From an uncultured Planctomycetota bacterium (GTDB taxonomy: Bacteria; Planctomycetota; UBA1135; GCA-002686595): a DNA stretch of 64,000 nucleotides. The stretch lies in NCBI GenBank assembly GCA_903928115.1, contig CAIYPP010000109.1, positions 1 to 64,000 of the forward strand. Reading direction: 5' to 3'. The notes beneath the pieces were generated by a model that was given only the letters and a program-made list of their open reading frames with translations, was not told where the DNA came from and ran no database searches. The translations under genes and the position numbers were made by a program. Shown here one piece after another: positions 41,691 to 52,077 of this stretch (position 1 is the stretch's first letter; the number at the start of each line of letters is the position of its first letter).

Positions 41691-42677
41691 CTACCAGCTG
41701 CGGGCGAGCACGAACGAGGCGATGTTCTCGAGCGAGCGCCGCGCCGGACTCGGCGGGAGGGTCCGAACGCTCTCGAGCGCGGACGCGATCAGGTCATCGG
41801 CACGCTTGCGCGCGAACTCCACCCCCGCGTCGAGCTTGCAAACCCGCCGCAGGTGCGAGACACGGTCCGTGAGGCCCGGCGTCGTGTAGACGTCGCGGAT
41901 CGCTGCGCGCTCCGCCTCGCTGGCGCGGGAGTACGTCCAGAGCACCGGCAGCGTGACCTTGCCGTCCTCGACGTCCGTCCCCACGGACTTGCCCACTTCG
42001 GCTTCCGTCGCGGTCAGATCGAGGCAGTCGTCGATGATCTGGAAGGCGAGCCCGAGGTCCCAGCCGAACTGGCGCATCTTGGCGCCGAGCTCGTCTCGAC
42101 CGCCCGGGTAGCGCGCGCCGAGCTCGCACGCCGCGGCATACAACGTGGCCGTCTTCGCCCCCGCGATCCACTCGTAGCGCGTCTGCGTCGCCTCGAAGTC
42201 ATAGCGCCCCGCGGCCTGCTCGATCTCCCCCGCGCAAATGCGCCGCGTCGCTTCGGAGAGCACGCGACTGCAAAGGCGCGAGGACAGGTCCGTGGAGACG
42301 GCAAACGCCCGCGCGTACAAGAAGTCCCCGAGCAGCACGGCCGTCTGGTTGTCCCAGCGGTGGTTGACGCAGGCCACGCGGCGACGCACTTCGGCCCCGT
42401 CGAGCACGTCGTCGTGCACGAGGGTCGCGAGGTGAATCATCTCGACCACCGCCGCGATCGTCGGATGCTCGTCGGTCGTGTTCGAGGTCGCCTCACCCGA
42501 GAGGAGCACCAGCGCCGCGCGCAGCTGCTTGCCTTGGAAGCGCCCGACGTGCTCCACCATCTCCCGCACCGCCGGAGACTGCTCGGAGAGCTCGTGCGCG
42601 ATCGTCTCGCGCATGCGCTTGATCCCGTCGGCGACGGGTGCGATCAGTTCCTGAAGCTGGACGGAGGGCGAGCTCAT
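41691..42677 (-). CDS. ispB: Trans-polyprenyl diphosphate synthase (octaprenyl/heptaprenyl type)
   Basis: The 328-residue enzyme adds isopentenyl diphosphate units to make the long prenyl chain for quinones. It has the first aspartate motif HDDVLD (Asp89, Asp90, Asp93) followed by the two Arg, the [10 protein letters not shown] substrate loop and the second aspartate motif FQIIDDCLD. Chain length cannot be read with certainty. ATG at 42677 overlaps the mobA stop (ATGA), so it is translated from the tatA-mobA-ispB transcript. Confidence 0.92.
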   Translation of the reverse strand: MSSPSVQLQELIAPVADGIKRMRETIAHELSEQSPAVREMVEHVGRFQGKQLRAALVLLSGEATSNTTDEHPTIAAVVEMIHLATLVHDDVLDGAEVRRRVACVNHRWDNQTAVLLGDFLYARAFAVSTDLSSRLCSRVLSEATRRICAGEIEQAAGRYDFEATQTRYEWIAGAKTATLYAAACELGARYPGGRDELGAKMRQFGWDLGLAFQIIDDCLDLTATEAEVGKSVGTDVEDGKVTLPVLWTYSRASEAERAAIRDVYTTPGLTDRVSHLRRVCKLDAGVEFARKRADDLIASALESVRTLPPSPARRSLENIASFVLARSW

Positions 42678-43294
42678 GGCGCGTCCATTGTGTCGGCCGA
42701 ACGCCGTTCCTGTTCCAGTGACCTGAGATCTTCTGGCGTGTTGAGATTGATGCCCGCGCGCTCGGCGGCGCCGCCCAGCTCGACCGCGGCGACCGAAACG
42801 ACCCGCAGCCCCCCGTGGAACGACACCATGCGCCTCTCGCCCGCGCGCAGCGCCGCTCGGACGGCAGGTGCGCAAGAGGCCGCCCGATAGACCGCGTAGA
42901 GAGGCTGAGATCCTCTGGCGAGCCCCAAAAGGGCTGCGTCCCACCCGCCGGCCTCGGCGCGCTGCAGCAACCCGCGCAGCGTGACTGCATCCGCACGCGG
43001 CAGATCGCAAGCGAGCACCGCCATCCACGGCGTGCGGCACTCCAGCAGTCCGGATGCGAGCCCCGCGAGCGGCCCAGAGCCGGGCTCGCTATCCAACACG
43101 CAGCGCAGCCCGAGATGCTCGTAGCGCGGCCCGACACCACTCGCGAGCCACACCTCCTCCGCGACATCGCGCAGCGCAGCGAGGGGCCGCTCGATGAGCG
43201 CACGCCCCTCCAACTCCATCAGAGCCTTGTCGCGCCCCATGCGACGGCTTTCGCCACCGCATACGAGCAGGCCCGTCACCCGAGATCGATCCAC
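42674..43294 (-). CDS. mobA: Molybdenum cofactor guanylyltransferase
   Basis: The 206-residue cytosolic enzyme transfers GMP to molybdopterin. The N-terminal nucleotide loop reads LLVCGGESRRMGRDKALM, close to the canonical LAGGxSxRMGxDK, and the metal-binding LACDLPRA follows near residue 95. The late INLNTPEDL matches the family's substrate-end motif. Its stop overlaps the prenyl-synthase start by ATGA, and it starts 21 bp after tatA. Confidence 0.9.
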   Translation of the reverse strand: MDRSRVTGLLVCGGESRRMGRDKALMELEGRALIERPLAALRDVAEEVWLASGVGPRYEHLGLRCVLDSEPGSGPLAGLASGLLECRTPWMAVLACDLPRADAVTLRGLLQRAEAGGWDAALLGLARGSQPLYAVYRAASCAPAVRAALRAGERRMVSFHGGLRVVSVAAVELGGAAERAGINLNTPEDLRSLEQERRSADTMDAP

Positions 43295-43315
43295 GACCTG
43301 GGCGTCCGCCAGCGC

Positions 43316-43534
43316 TCAGTGGTGAGCGTTGTTGGAGTGCCCGTCGGTCTTGGGCTTCTCTTCGGCCTTGTGGGCGTCTTCCGCGCCGTCGCGCATGCCC
43401 TTCTTGAAGGCCTGCACGCTCGAGCCCATCGAGTGCGCCAGCTCGGGCAGCTTGCGCGCGCCGAAGAGGAGCAGCGCGATCAGGGTGATCATCAGGATCT
43501 CGGGGAAGCTAAGATTGCCGAGGAGGGCCAGCAT
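43316..43534 (-). CDS. tatA: Twin-arginine translocase subunit TatA
   Basis: The 72-residue protein has the short TatA layout: one membrane helix (FPEILMITLIALLLFG, about 10-25), the FGARKLPELAHSMG hinge and amphipathic helix, then a charged Lys/Glu/His tail. ATG at 43534 was chosen because the longer open frame lacks any membrane-compatible start. TatA forms the translocation pore for folded proteins with twin-arginine signals. tatC is not in the window. The tail ends in several His residues. Confidence 0.93.
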   Translation of the reverse strand: MLALLGNLSFPEILMITLIALLLFGARKLPELAHSMGSSVQAFKKGMRDGAEDAHKAEEKPKTDGHSNNAHH

Positions 43535-43584
43535 GGGGAGTCCTGTGGGTTCGGAGAGGTCCGAGGGAAACGCGTCGGCTCCGG

Positions 43585-43615
43585 ATTCTACGCGAAGACG
43601 AGCATGAATTCGCAA
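43585..43615 (-). promoter_or_regulatory. Predicted promoter of tatA-mobA-ispB
   Basis: On the minus strand TTGCGA (43610-43615) and TAGAAT (43585-43590) are 19 bp apart. The -10 matches consensus at 5 of 6 positions, and the leader would be about 45 nt. The mnmA gene has an identical TAGAAT followed by a similar CC-rich stretch. Confidence 0.45.
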
Positions 43616-43633
43616 GGGAGGGTCAAAACAAGG

Positions 43634-44356
43634 TCAGGGTGAGCCGCAGGAGCGGCGCTCGATCCGGCGCTGCAGGCGAGGCTCGAGCGGCGGCAGATCG
43701 GCTCGGGCGCTCGCGAGCGTGCCCTCGTTCTTGCGCCCCACGCGCGGCCCCCGCCCCACGCGCAGCCCCGCGCGGGCGAGGCCGAGCCGTACGGAGAAGG
43801 CCGCAGAGTAGGTCGAGAGCACGGCGTGCGGCGCCATGCGGCGCGCGACCTCGAACAGAAACGACTCCCCCCACAGGTCCGGCGCGACTTGCGGCGAGAA
43901 CGGATCGAGGAACACCGCATCGAAATCGAAGCGCTCGACGCGCCGAAGGGACTCGCGCGCATCTCCGAGTTCGAGGTGCAGCTCCAACGACTCGTCGGAA
44001 GAACAAGCGATGCAGCGCTGAACACGCTCCACGAACGGCGCCGCGTCCGCAGGCCACTCGGAGAGCTTCCGTGCCGCTCCGAACACGCTGGAATCGACCT
44101 CGAAGCTCACGGCCTGCAGGCGGGCTCCCGTGCCCTCCAGCGCGGCGAGCGCCGCCGCGAGGTTCAGCCCCAAGCCCGTGCCGATGTCGAGCAAGCGCAC
44201 CACCGGTCGCTCCAGCGCGAGCTCGCGGAGTCGGCATGGCCCCGCGTAGCGCAGCCGCGCCTGCTCCCACGCGCCGCTCGTCGAGTGGCACGTCTGAGCA
44301 AGCTCTTCTTGGCGCAGAGTCCAAGAACCATCGTCGGTGCGAACCGGCGTCCACAT
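43634..44356 (-). CDS. MnmD-like tRNA U34 methyltransferase (DUF752)
   Basis: The 240-residue protein has a class I SAM-binding motif LLDIGTGLGLNLAA near 57 and the DUF752/MnmC(m) signature: DPFSPQVAPDLWGE near 150, LSTYSAAFSVRLGLARAGLRV and the conserved G.G.K element (here RGPRVGRKNEGTLA). In MnmC the equivalent domain methylates nm5U34 of tRNA to mnm5U34. It stands alone here, like MnmD of plants and some bacteria. ATG at 44356 lies only 22 bp from the divergent methyltransferase start. With mnmA and mnmG, three U34-modifying enzymes fall in this window. Confidence 0.82.
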   Translation of the reverse strand: MWTPVRTDDGSWTLRQEELAQTCHSTSGAWEQARLRYAGPCRLRELALERPVVRLLDIGTGLGLNLAAALAALEGTGARLQAVSFEVDSSVFGAARKLSEWPADAAPFVERVQRCIACSSDESLELHLELGDARESLRRVERFDFDAVFLDPFSPQVAPDLWGESFLFEVARRMAPHAVLSTYSAAFSVRLGLARAGLRVGRGPRVGRKNEGTLASARADLPPLEPRLQRRIERRSCGSP

Positions 44357-44377
44357 GGTCGCTACGATGCCACCCGC

Positions 44378-45034
44378 GTGGATCCCGAGGAAGCACAGCG
44401 CCGCAAGCTCGCGTCCTACGGCGACTCCGAGCTCGCCCAACGCTACGACGACCGTTGGTCCGGGCTCCGCGGGCCGGGCCGAGATCGTCGACAGCACCGT
44501 GCGATCCTCACGGCGCTCGACTCGCTCGCGCCGGTCCGCAGCGTGCTCGACGTGCCGTGCGGAACGGGACGCTTCACGGCCCTCTTCGCGACGCGCGAGG
44601 TGTCCTACGTCGGCATGGACGCTTCCTTGGCGATGCTCGGGGAGGCGCGCCGCAAGCACCCGCACGCCCGAGTCGCGCAGGCCGACCTCGCGCGACTCCC
44701 GCTGCCGAACAAGAGCTTCGATCTGGTGCTCTGCATCCGCCTGATGCACCTCCTGCGCGATCCGTCGCTGCGGGCCGCGTTCTTGCGTGAATTGGCCCGT
44801 GTCGCGCGCGTCGGGGTCATCGTCGACTTCCGCCACAGCCGCTCGCTGCGCGTGGCGCTGGGCCACCTACGCCATCGCGTCGGATTGCGGAGCAAGGCGC
44901 CGAGCGCGCAGAGCGTCGACGAGCTCCGCGCGCTGCTGTCCGACGCAGGACTCGAAACGACGCGTGTCGTGCACGTGCGCTCGATCCCTTGGCTCACCGA
45001 CAAGGTCGTCTTCGCGGCACGGCCCAAAGACTGA
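44378..45034 (+). CDS. Class I SAM-dependent methyltransferase, UbiE/Methyltransf_11 type
   Basis: The 218-residue cytosolic protein has SAM motif [17 protein letters not shown] near 55, the acidic VGMDAS end of the second strand, and motif [13 protein letters not shown] near 120. This is the Methyltransf_11 pattern; the substrate cannot be read from sequence. No ATG or TTG is in frame upstream near the MnmD start, so GTG at 44378 is chosen. The gene ends just before a strong hairpin shared with sucD. Confidence 0.85.
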   Translation: MDPEEAQRRKLASYGDSELAQRYDDRWSGLRGPGRDRRQHRAILTALDSLAPVRSVLDVPCGTGRFTALFATREVSYVGMDASLAMLGEARRKHPHARVAQADLARLPLPNKSFDLVLCIRLMHLLRDPSLRAAFLRELARVARVGVIVDFRHSRSLRVALGHLRHRVGLRSKAPSAQSVDELRALLSDAGLETTRVVHVRSIPWLTDKVVFAARPKD

Positions 45035-45068
45035 CCCCGCGCGAGCCCGATGCGGGGCCCGCGCGGGG
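45035..45068. terminator. Bidirectional hairpin between methyltransferase gene and sucD
   Basis: CCCCGCGCG (45035-45043) and CGCGCGGGG (45060-45068) pair perfectly over 9 bp, and an inner GCCC/GGGC pair extends the stem. It begins right after the methyltransferase stop and ends 22 bp before the convergent sucD stop. Confidence 0.65.
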
Positions 45069-45090
45069 TCGGAACGACATCGGGCGCGAA

Positions 45091-45990
45091 TCAGCCGCGC
45101 GCAGCGGCCAAGAGGCCCATCTCGGCGAGGCGCTTCTCCATCATCTCGCCCAGCCGCGCCGGGCTCGGGCTGCAGGTGACGCCCGCACGCTCGAGCGCGG
45201 CGTACTTCTCCTTCGCCGTGCCCTTGCCGCCGGAGATGATCGCGCCCGCGTGGCCCATGCGACGGCCCGGAGGCGCGGTGGCGCCCGCGATGAATCCGAC
45301 GACCGGCTTCTTCACGTGCTTCTGGATGAACTCGGCGCCCTGCTCCTCGGCGCTGCCGCCGATCTCGCCGATCATGATGATCCCGAGCGTGTCGGGGTCG
45401 TTGTTGAAGAGCGTGAGGGCTTCGACGAAGTTCGTTCCGTTCACCGGGTCGCCACCGATGCCGATGCACGTCGACTGGCCGATGCCGCGGCTGGTGAGCT
45501 GCCAAACGGCTTCGTAGGTCAGCGTTCCCGAGCGCGACACGACGCCGATGCGGCCCGGCTTGTGGATGTAGCCCGGCATGATGCCGATCTTGCAGGCACC
45601 CGGCGTGATGATGCCGGGGCAGTTCGGGCCGATCAGGCGCGACTTCGAGCCGCGCAGCTTCTCCATCACCTTGACCATGTCGAGCACCGGGATGCCCTCG
45701 GTGATGCACACGATCGTCTCGATGCCCGCGTCGGCGGCTTCGAGGATCGCCGCGGCCGCGAAGGGCGCGGGCACGTAGATCATGGTCGCGTTCGCGCCGG
45801 TGGCGTCGACGGCCTGCTTGCAGGTGTCGAAGACCGGACGGTCCAAGTGCTTCGTGCCGCCCTTCTTGGGGGTCACGCCGCCGACCAAGTTGGTTCCGTA
45901 GGCGATGGCCTGTTCGGAGTGGAAGGTGCCGTTCTTGCCGGTGAATCCTTGGCAGATCAGGCGCGTGTGCTTGCCGACGAGGACGCTCAT
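45091..45990 (-). CDS. sucD: Succinyl-CoA synthetase alpha subunit
   Basis: The 299-residue subunit binds CoA and carries the phospho-histidine. The CoA site is in [17 protein letters not shown], and the active His is in [14 protein letters not shown] near residue 245. It also has [15 protein letters not shown] and [12 protein letters not shown]. Together with SucC it makes ATP or GTP from succinyl-CoA in the TCA cycle. It starts 15 bp after sucC behind a strong AAGGAG ribosome site. Confidence 0.97.
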   Translation of the reverse strand: MSVLVGKHTRLICQGFTGKNGTFHSEQAIAYGTNLVGGVTPKKGGTKHLDRPVFDTCKQAVDATGANATMIYVPAPFAAAAILEAADAGIETIVCITEGIPVLDMVKVMEKLRGSKSRLIGPNCPGIITPGACKIGIMPGYIHKPGRIGVVSRSGTLTYEAVWQLTSRGIGQSTCIGIGGDPVNGTNFVEALTLFNNDPDTLGIIMIGEIGGSAEEQGAEFIQKHVKKPVVGFIAGATAPPGRRMGHAGAIISGGKGTAKEKYAALERAGVTCSPSPARLGEMMEKRLAEMGLLAAARG

Positions 45991-46005
45991 GGGGATCGCT
46001 CCTTC

Positions 46006-47172
<1,167 letters not shown>

Positions 47173-47204
47173 GGGAAAGCTCCGCTTCGGAGTTAGGGGC
47201 AAGG

Positions 47205-47234
47205 AGCATAGTGTCCCCCCACCCATGGCGGAAA
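47205..47234 (-). promoter_or_regulatory. Predicted promoter of sucCD
   Basis: On the minus strand TATGCT (47205-47210) is the -10 and TTTCCG (47229-47234) a weak -35 at 18 bp. The -10 is followed at once by CCTTGCCCC (47196-47204), identical to the stretch after the rpmH -10. Confidence 0.45.
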
Positions 47235-47259
47235 GCCTGTCGCGCTCGCCTCGGGGCCC

Positions 47260-47288
47260 TTTCCCCGACAGCGCGCCCACGCCATCCT
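47260..47288 (+). promoter_or_regulatory. Predicted promoter of the KefB/C-like antiporter gene
   Basis: TTTCCC (47260-47265) and CATCCT (47283-47288) are 17 bp apart, the same hexamers and spacing as at dcd. The GTG start at 47296 follows the -10 by seven bases, so the mRNA would be leaderless. Confidence 0.45.
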
Positions 47289-47295
47289 GCCCTCG

Positions 47296-48987
47296 GTGCA
47301 CGGGGCGGATCTTCTACTGGACCTCGCAGTGGTCCTCGCGGCGGCCATCGTGGCCGTGCTCCTGTTGCACCGGCTGCGTCTCCCGGCCATCGCGGGATTC
47401 CTCGTCGCCGGGGCCCTGATCGGCCCAGCGGGCCTCGGACTCGTCGACCGCAATGAGGACGTCGATCGGCAAGCCGAGATCGGCGTCGTGCTCCTGCTGT
47501 TCACGATCGGCCTCGAGTTCTCCCTCGCAAGCCTGCGCCACATCGCGCGCATGGTCTTCGTCGGCGGCGGTCTGCAGGTCGCCCTGACCACCGCCGCGAT
47601 CTACGCCCTCGCGCGGCTCGCGGGCTTCACGCCGGAGCGTGCACTCTTCGCGGGGTTCCTCGTAGCGCTGTCGAGCACCGCGATCGTTCTGCGCAGCCTC
47701 TCGGAGCGCGGCGAGCTAGGCGCCCCCCACGGGCAGCTCACGGTGGGCGTGCTCCTGTTCCAAGACCTGTGCGTCGTGCCGATGATGCTGATCGTGCCGA
47801 TGCTCGCGGCCGGCACGGCGAGCGCGCTCTCGGTGAGCTTCGCCGTCGGCAAGGCGGCCATCGTGATGGTGGGAACCGTCGTCCTCGCGCGCTTCGTGCT
47901 CCCGCCGGTGCTGCGCGCCGTCGCACGGACCGGGCGTCGCGATGTGTTCCTGCTCACCATCCTCGGCGTGTGCGCGGGCATTGCCTGGGCCACGAGCCTC
48001 GTGGGCCTCTCCCTGTCGCTCGGCGCGTTCCTCGCGGGCCTCGTCCTCGCGGACAGCGAGTACGGGCATCAGGCGCTCGCCGATGTCCTTCCGCTGCGCG
48101 ACCTGTTCACGAGCCTGTTCTTCGTCTCGCTCGGGATGCTGCTCGACTTTCAGGTGCTGCGCGACGAGTGGCTGCTCGTCGGCCTGCTCGCGCTCGGCCT
48201 GATGCTCGGCAAGTTCGCACTCGCCACGCTCGCGGGGCTCCTGATGCGCGCGCCAGTGCGTGTCGCGCTGTTGGCGGGTGCGGGCGTGGCACAGATCGGA
48301 GAGTTCAGCTTCGTTCTGGCCCAGCTCGGGTTCGACGTCGGCCTCGAGAGCGAGCACGAACTGGCGGAGTTTCTGAATGCCAGCGTGATCACCATGCTGC
48401 TCGCGCCGCTCGTTGGATCCCTGAAGCCGCACCTCGGACGGCTCGCGGCACGCCTGCGGCCTATCGATCGCTGGCTGGCCGCACGTCCGATCGCCGAGCG
48501 CGTCACACGCGAGCGCTCGGGGCACATCGTGGTCCTAGGCTTCGGAGTCGGAGGGGAGCTCCTCGCCAGCGCGCTGCGCGCCGCCGAGCTCCCCTACGAG
48601 ATCCTCGATCTATCCATCGAGCGTGTTCGCTTCGCGCGCGAGCGTGGCGAACCGATCGAGTTCGGCGACGTCACGCACTCGGACTTGCTCGAGCGCGTCC
48701 ACGTGCGCCACGCAGCGCAGGTCGCGATCCTCTTGAATGATCCGGACGCCACCGTTCGAGCCGTCCGGGCTGTGCGCAGCATGAACCCCGGGGTCCCGAT
48801 CACGGCACGAGCACGACTCCGCGCCGACGTCCCGCGCCTGCGAGCCGCGGGCGCGACCCACGTCGTCGCCCAAGAGGTCGAAGGCTCCCTGCAGGTGAGC
48901 TCCGAGGTGCTCGTCCTCGCCGGGCGGCGGGTCGAGGACGCCGAGCGCATCGTCGCGGAGGCCCGCAGGGGCGCGGGCTGCGGCTAG
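47296..48987 (+). CDS. CPA2-family K+/H+ antiporter with TrkA-N domain (KefB/C-like)
   Basis: The 563-residue membrane protein has about 12 hydrophobic segments (about 1-390) with the CPA2 elements [25 protein letters not shown] and [14 protein letters not shown], followed by a cytosolic Rossmann RCK_N domain ([18 protein letters not shown] near 410). It would exchange K+ or Na+ for protons. The KefC glutathione-binding features cannot be confirmed, and no KefF/KefG ancillary gene is adjacent, so KefB/C-like is only a family label. It starts with GTG and is divergent from sucC with 123 bp between. Confidence 0.9.
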   Translation: MHGADLLLDLAVVLAAAIVAVLLLHRLRLPAIAGFLVAGALIGPAGLGLVDRNEDVDRQAEIGVVLLLFTIGLEFSLASLRHIARMVFVGGGLQVALTTAAIYALARLAGFTPERALFAGFLVALSSTAIVLRSLSERGELGAPHGQLTVGVLLFQDLCVVPMMLIVPMLAAGTASALSVSFAVGKAAIVMVGTVVLARFVLPPVLRAVARTGRRDVFLLTILGVCAGIAWATSLVGLSLSLGAFLAGLVLADSEYGHQALADVLPLRDLFTSLFFVSLGMLLDFQVLRDEWLLVGLLALGLMLGKFALATLAGLLMRAPVRVALLAGAGVAQIGEFSFVLAQLGFDVGLESEHELAEFLNASVITMLLAPLVGSLKPHLGRLAARLRPIDRWLAARPIAERVTRERSGHIVVLGFGVGGELLASALRAAELPYEILDLSIERVRFARERGEPIEFGDVTHSDLLERVHVRHAAQVAILLNDPDATVRAVRAVRSMNPGVPITARARLRADVPRLRAAGATHVVAQEVEGSLQVSSEVLVLAGRRVEDAERIVAEARRGAGCG

Positions 48988-49011
48988 CGTCGAGACTGCT
49001 CGTCCAAGGCC

Positions 49012-49040
49012 TTTCCCGCGGCGGCGTTCGACGTCATCCT
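49012..49040 (+). promoter_or_regulatory. Predicted promoter of the dCTP deaminase gene
   Basis: TTTCCC (49012-49017) and CATCCT (49035-49040) are 17 bp apart. CTCTGCCCC follows directly, and the ATG at 49052 lies 11 bp after the -10, so the leader is at most about 5 nt. A start at the second ATG (49064) would give a 17-nt leader without a ribosome site. Confidence 0.45.
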
Positions 49041-49051
49041 CTCTGCCCCCC

Positions 49052-50194
49052 ATGAGCCAGCCCATGTCCGATCGCGGTCAGCTCCTCGTCGACCGCGACC
49101 TCCGCGCGCGCTTTGGTTCGCTGGTGCGCCCGAGCTCCGGCGCACCCGCGATCGCCGAAGCCCAGCTTCAGGCCGCGAGCCTCGACCTGCGCTTGGGAGC
49201 CTTCGCCTCGCGTATTCGCGCAGGCTTTCTCCCCGGATCGACCCCGCTCGAAGAGCGCCTCGAGCAACTGGAGACGAGTCGCCTGTGGCTCGGTGGTGAG
49301 GGCGCGGTGCTCGAAAAAGGCTTGGTCTACCTCGTCCCGCTCGAAGAGGAGCTCGCCCTCCCGCCGGACGTGAGTGCGTCGTTCAACCCGCGCAGCTCCA
49401 CCGGACGCTGCGACCTCTTCACGCGCGTGCTCGTCCCGGGTCACCCGCGCTTCAACGAGGCGCCCGCGGGGTACCGCGGCAAGCTCTGGCTCGAGGTCTC
49501 TCCGCTCTCCTTCCCCGTGCGCCTCAAGCGCGGCGACCGGCTCTGCCAACTGCGCCTCTCGCAGGGCGATCCGGCCCTGACTCGCGAGGAGCTGCGCTCC
49601 GAGTACGAGCGCACCCCGCTGTGCTGGGAAGGCGACCGCCCCGTGCCCATCGAGCAGGTACGCTTCGACGACGAGGGCGGTATCGAGCTCCGACTCGGTC
49701 TCGCAGGTCGCGACCCCGCCGGCTGGCGTGCCCAACACCACACGGGCGTCGTGCATTTCTCGCGCGAGGGCGCGCACGACCCGCGCGACTTCTGGGAGCC
49801 GGTGTTCGCCAAGGACGGAACCTGCATCCTCTCGCCCGGCAGCTTTTACATCTTCGCCAGCCGCGAGCGCGTCGTGATTCCGCCTCACCTCGCAGCCGAG
49901 ATGCTGCCCGTCGACGTCGACGTCGGTGAGATGCGCAACAACTACGCCGGTTTCTTCGACAACGGCTTCGGCTGGCGCGACACGACCGCCGGCGGCCGCA
50001 TGGGCACCGCCGCGGTGCTGGAAGTGCGCGCCCACGACGTGCCGTTCCTCGTCGAGGACGGACAGGTCTTCTTCCGCCTTCGTTTCTATCGCTCGAGCGG
50101 AGTCCCCGAGCGCCTCTACGCCGAAGGGCGCTCGCAAAGCTCCTACCGCGATCAGGACCTCACGCTCGCGCGTTGCTTCAAGAGCGCGCGCTGA
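49052..50194 (+). CDS. dcd: Two-domain 2'-deoxycytidine triphosphate deaminase
   Basis: The 380-residue protein has two dUTPase/Dcd-type jelly-roll domains, as in the alphaproteobacterial dCTP deaminase family. The first (about 15-185) has NPRSSTGRCDLF near 112, and the second (about 195-375) has ERVVIPPHLAAEML and the NYAGFFDNGFGW strand that binds the triphosphate nucleotide. It deaminates dCTP to dUTP, feeding dTTP synthesis; a dUTPase is not in the window. The last 17 bp overlap the convergent symporter gene. Confidence 0.85.
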   Translation: MSQPMSDRGQLLVDRDLRARFGSLVRPSSGAPAIAEAQLQAASLDLRLGAFASRIRAGFLPGSTPLEERLEQLETSRLWLGGEGAVLEKGLVYLVPLEEELALPPDVSASFNPRSSTGRCDLFTRVLVPGHPRFNEAPAGYRGKLWLEVSPLSFPVRLKRGDRLCQLRLSQGDPALTREELRSEYERTPLCWEGDRPVPIEQVRFDDEGGIELRLGLAGRDPAGWRAQHHTGVVHFSREGAHDPRDFWEPVFAKDGTCILSPGSFYIFASRERVVIPPHLAAEMLPVDVDVGEMRNNYAGFFDNGFGWRDTTAGGRMGTAAVLEVRAHDVPFLVEDGQVFFRLRFYRSSGVPERLYAEGRSQSSYRDQDLTLARCFKSAR

Positions 50195-51644
50195 GCACGG
50201 ATCCCCGTCGAGCGGCGTACAGCACGCCGAGCACCGCCACGTTGAGCCCGAGCCCGACGATGCCTTCGTGTAGTCCCCATGGGCTCCACTCCGGCATGGC
50301 CTTCAGCGTCACGCACGCCGCCACGCCCACGAGCATCGCGATGTGCACGGCCACTCCGTCGCGACGCCGCGCGCACAGCGCGATCAACATTCCAGGGAGA
50401 AACTGAGCGATCGGTCCGTAGGCGTAGAGGAGCAGCGAGACCAGATCGCCCTCGTAGAACACCGCGAGGACATACGAAACCAGCATCAAGACCACCACGA
50501 AGACGCGCACCCAGCGCCGTTCCTGCGTGGACGTGAGCTTGCGCCCGAGCGCCGTGATCCAACCATCTCGCACGAGGATGGAAGCCGACGCATGGACGAT
50601 CGCGTCGCCAGTCGACATGCCCGCGGCGAGTGCTCCCGCGCAGAACAGCCCGACGATCACAGCGGGCAGATCGAGGCTCATCAGCATGTGGGGCAGCACC
50701 TGTTCCGGGCTCGGCGGAGGAGTCGGGAACAGCACACCGGCGAAGCCGATCAAGAAGATCGGCACGAGGAACACCATGAAGGTCGGATAGAACACGACCG
50801 TGCGGCGCAGAGTGCGGTCGTCGCGGGCCGAGAAGGCCTTCATGAAGAGATGCGGCCAGCAACCAAAGCCGATCATCGAGATCACGCCCGCAGAGATGAA
50901 CCACTGCCACGACTTCGTGCCGGGCGCAGAGAGCAGCTCAGGGCGCACCTCGTCGATGCGTTCGAACATCGGCCCCACGCCACCGTACAGCTTGTAGGGC
51001 AGCCACAAACCAAAGGCCCACGCGAGGCCCATCATCAGCACGCCCTGAAAGACGTTGGTCCAACCCACGCCCATGACGCCGCTCTTCAGCACGTACGCGA
51101 GCACCACCGCGTAGCACACGGCGCCGCCGAGCCACTGCGGGACGTGTCCCTCGGTGAGCCGCTCCACGACGAGGCCGGCACCCTTGATCTGCAGCGCGAG
51201 GTACGGGACGAAGGACAGCGCACTCACGAGCGCCATCGTGCCCGCCATCGCGCGGTGCCCGCACTCCCCCGCGACCATCTCCGCTTGGGTGATGTAGCCG
51301 GCCTCACGCCCGATCCGCGCGGCGCGGGGACCGAGGAAGTAGAACGGAATGAACCCGACGAGGCCGTAGCCGATCACATAGAAGACGGCGGCTCCGGAGG
51401 TGTAGGCGAGCCCCGGGGTCGCGAGAAACGAGAAGGCCGAGAAGACCGTCGCGCCGATCACGAAGTACATGAGCAGTGGGCCCATGGCGCGGTCCCCAGC
51501 CACGTAGCCCACGGCGCTGTCGCTGGCGTCCTTGCCGCCGCGCATGCCAACCCACAGGCAGCCGAGCAGGTACAAGAGCGAGACACCCGACACGACCCAC
51601 GCGTCGGTGCTCATGCCCAAGACGAGCTCCGCCTCACTCGCCAC
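50178..51644 (-). CDS. Sodium:solute symporter (SSS family)
   Basis: The 488-residue membrane protein has about 12-13 hydrophobic segments and the SSS core: GVIGATVFSAFSFLA-like sodium-site helix (here VIGATVFSAFSFLATPGL), GWTNVFQGVLMM, and the ALAAGMSTGDAIVHASASILVRD helix of TM8, with the Ser residues that contact Na+. The substrate cannot be read; monocarboxylates, proline or pantothenate are all possible. GTG start at 51644 overlaps the 3' end of the small DUF3311-like gene by 11 bp. That pairing is typical of monocarboxylate-type SSS transporters. Confidence 0.9.
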   Translation of the reverse strand: MASEAELVLGMSTDAWVVSGVSLLYLLGCLWVGMRGGKDASDSAVGYVAGDRAMGPLLMYFVIGATVFSAFSFLATPGLAYTSGAAVFYVIGYGLVGFIPFYFLGPRAARIGREAGYITQAEMVAGECGHRAMAGTMALVSALSFVPYLALQIKGAGLVVERLTEGHVPQWLGGAVCYAVVLAYVLKSGVMGVGWTNVFQGVLMMGLAWAFGLWLPYKLYGGVGPMFERIDEVRPELLSAPGTKSWQWFISAGVISMIGFGCWPHLFMKAFSARDDRTLRRTVVFYPTFMVFLVPIFLIGFAGVLFPTPPPSPEQVLPHMLMSLDLPAVIVGLFCAGALAAGMSTGDAIVHASASILVRDGWITALGRKLTSTQERRWVRVFVVVLMLVSYVLAVFYEGDLVSLLLYAYGPIAQFLPGMLIALCARRRDGVAVHIAMLVGVAACVTLKAMPEWSPWGLHEGIVGLGLNVAVLGVLYAARRGSVLSARS

Positions 51645-51870
51645 GCTCAGCCTCTTCGCAGTGGCGTGTCCAGCGCTCGTAAAGCAGCAGCGAAACGAAA
51701 ACGGAGATCAGCCAGCCCACCGCCCACGCCAACGAGAACGGCAGCCCGAACACGAACGGCCGCGCGCTCGCGCCCCACCACTTGTAGCCTGGCCCGACGA
51801 CGCACAGCGTCGCGAGCGCGGAGTGGAGTGCGAACAGGACGTGAGGGACCTTCGACCGGCGATCGAACAC
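51634..51870 (-). CDS. Small membrane protein, DUF3311-like, partner of the symporter
   Basis: The 78-residue protein has two hydrophobic segments (about 8-27 and 42-63). The segment FVFGLPFSLAWAVGWLISV matches the P-x-x-F-G-L-P-F pattern of DUF3311 proteins, which are encoded next to SSS symporters and probably stabilise them. The charged C-terminus RWTRHCEEAERGE is cytosolic. It overlaps the symporter by 11 bp, so the two are very likely coupled. Confidence 0.72.
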   Translation of the reverse strand: MFDRRSKVPHVLFALHSALATLCVVGPGYKWWGASARPFVFGLPFSLAWAVGWLISVFVSLLLYERWTRHCEEAERGE

Positions 51871-51888
51871 GGGTCCAGCCTAGCGTCC

Positions 51889-51913
51889 CCTCGGTCGAAC
51901 GCGCCGACCGAGG
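51889..51913 (-). terminator. Hairpin downstream of rpmH
   Basis: CCTCGGTCG (51889-51897) and CGACCGAGG (51905-51913) form a perfect 9-bp stem with a 7-nt loop, starting 17 nt after the rpmH stop. No T-tract follows. It lies between rpmH and the symporter operon, so it probably ends the rpmH transcript. Confidence 0.55.
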
Positions 51914-51930
51914 AGACCGCATCCACGCGC

Positions 51931-52056
51931 TCAGATCTTGCCGTGGCGGCGACGCTGACGACGGTTCGTCTTGCGGCCGCCCTTGGTGCGCTGGCGCGTG
52001 CGGTAGCCGGTCTTCTTGGCGTGCTTGGTCGTGCTGCGACGAGTGTTGATCTTCAT
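51931..52056 (-). CDS. rpmH: Probable 50S ribosomal protein bL34, divergent
   Basis: This 41-residue, very basic protein ends TKGGRKTNRRQRRRHGKI. The middle segment TGYRTRQRTKGGRK fits the bL34 pattern HGFRxRMxTxxGRxxLxxRR. The usual KRTYQPS start is replaced by KINTRRST, so the call rests on length, composition and the C-terminal half. It stands alone: rnpA, yidC and dnaA, the common neighbours of rpmH, are absent. It has its own promoter (52078-52106), an AGAGG ribosome site, and a hairpin downstream. Codon reading is unambiguous; the identity is less certain. Confidence 0.65.
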   Translation of the reverse strand: MKINTRRSTTKHAKKTGYRTRQRTKGGRKTNRRQRRRHGKI

Positions 52057-52077
52057 GGATACCTCTAGGGGGCAAGG

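Noticed and set aside
42674-43534. TatA and MobA pairing as a molybdoenzyme gene cluster
   Set aside because: No molybdoenzyme, moa or moe gene lies near; the operon also holds a prenyl synthase, so the grouping looks incidental.
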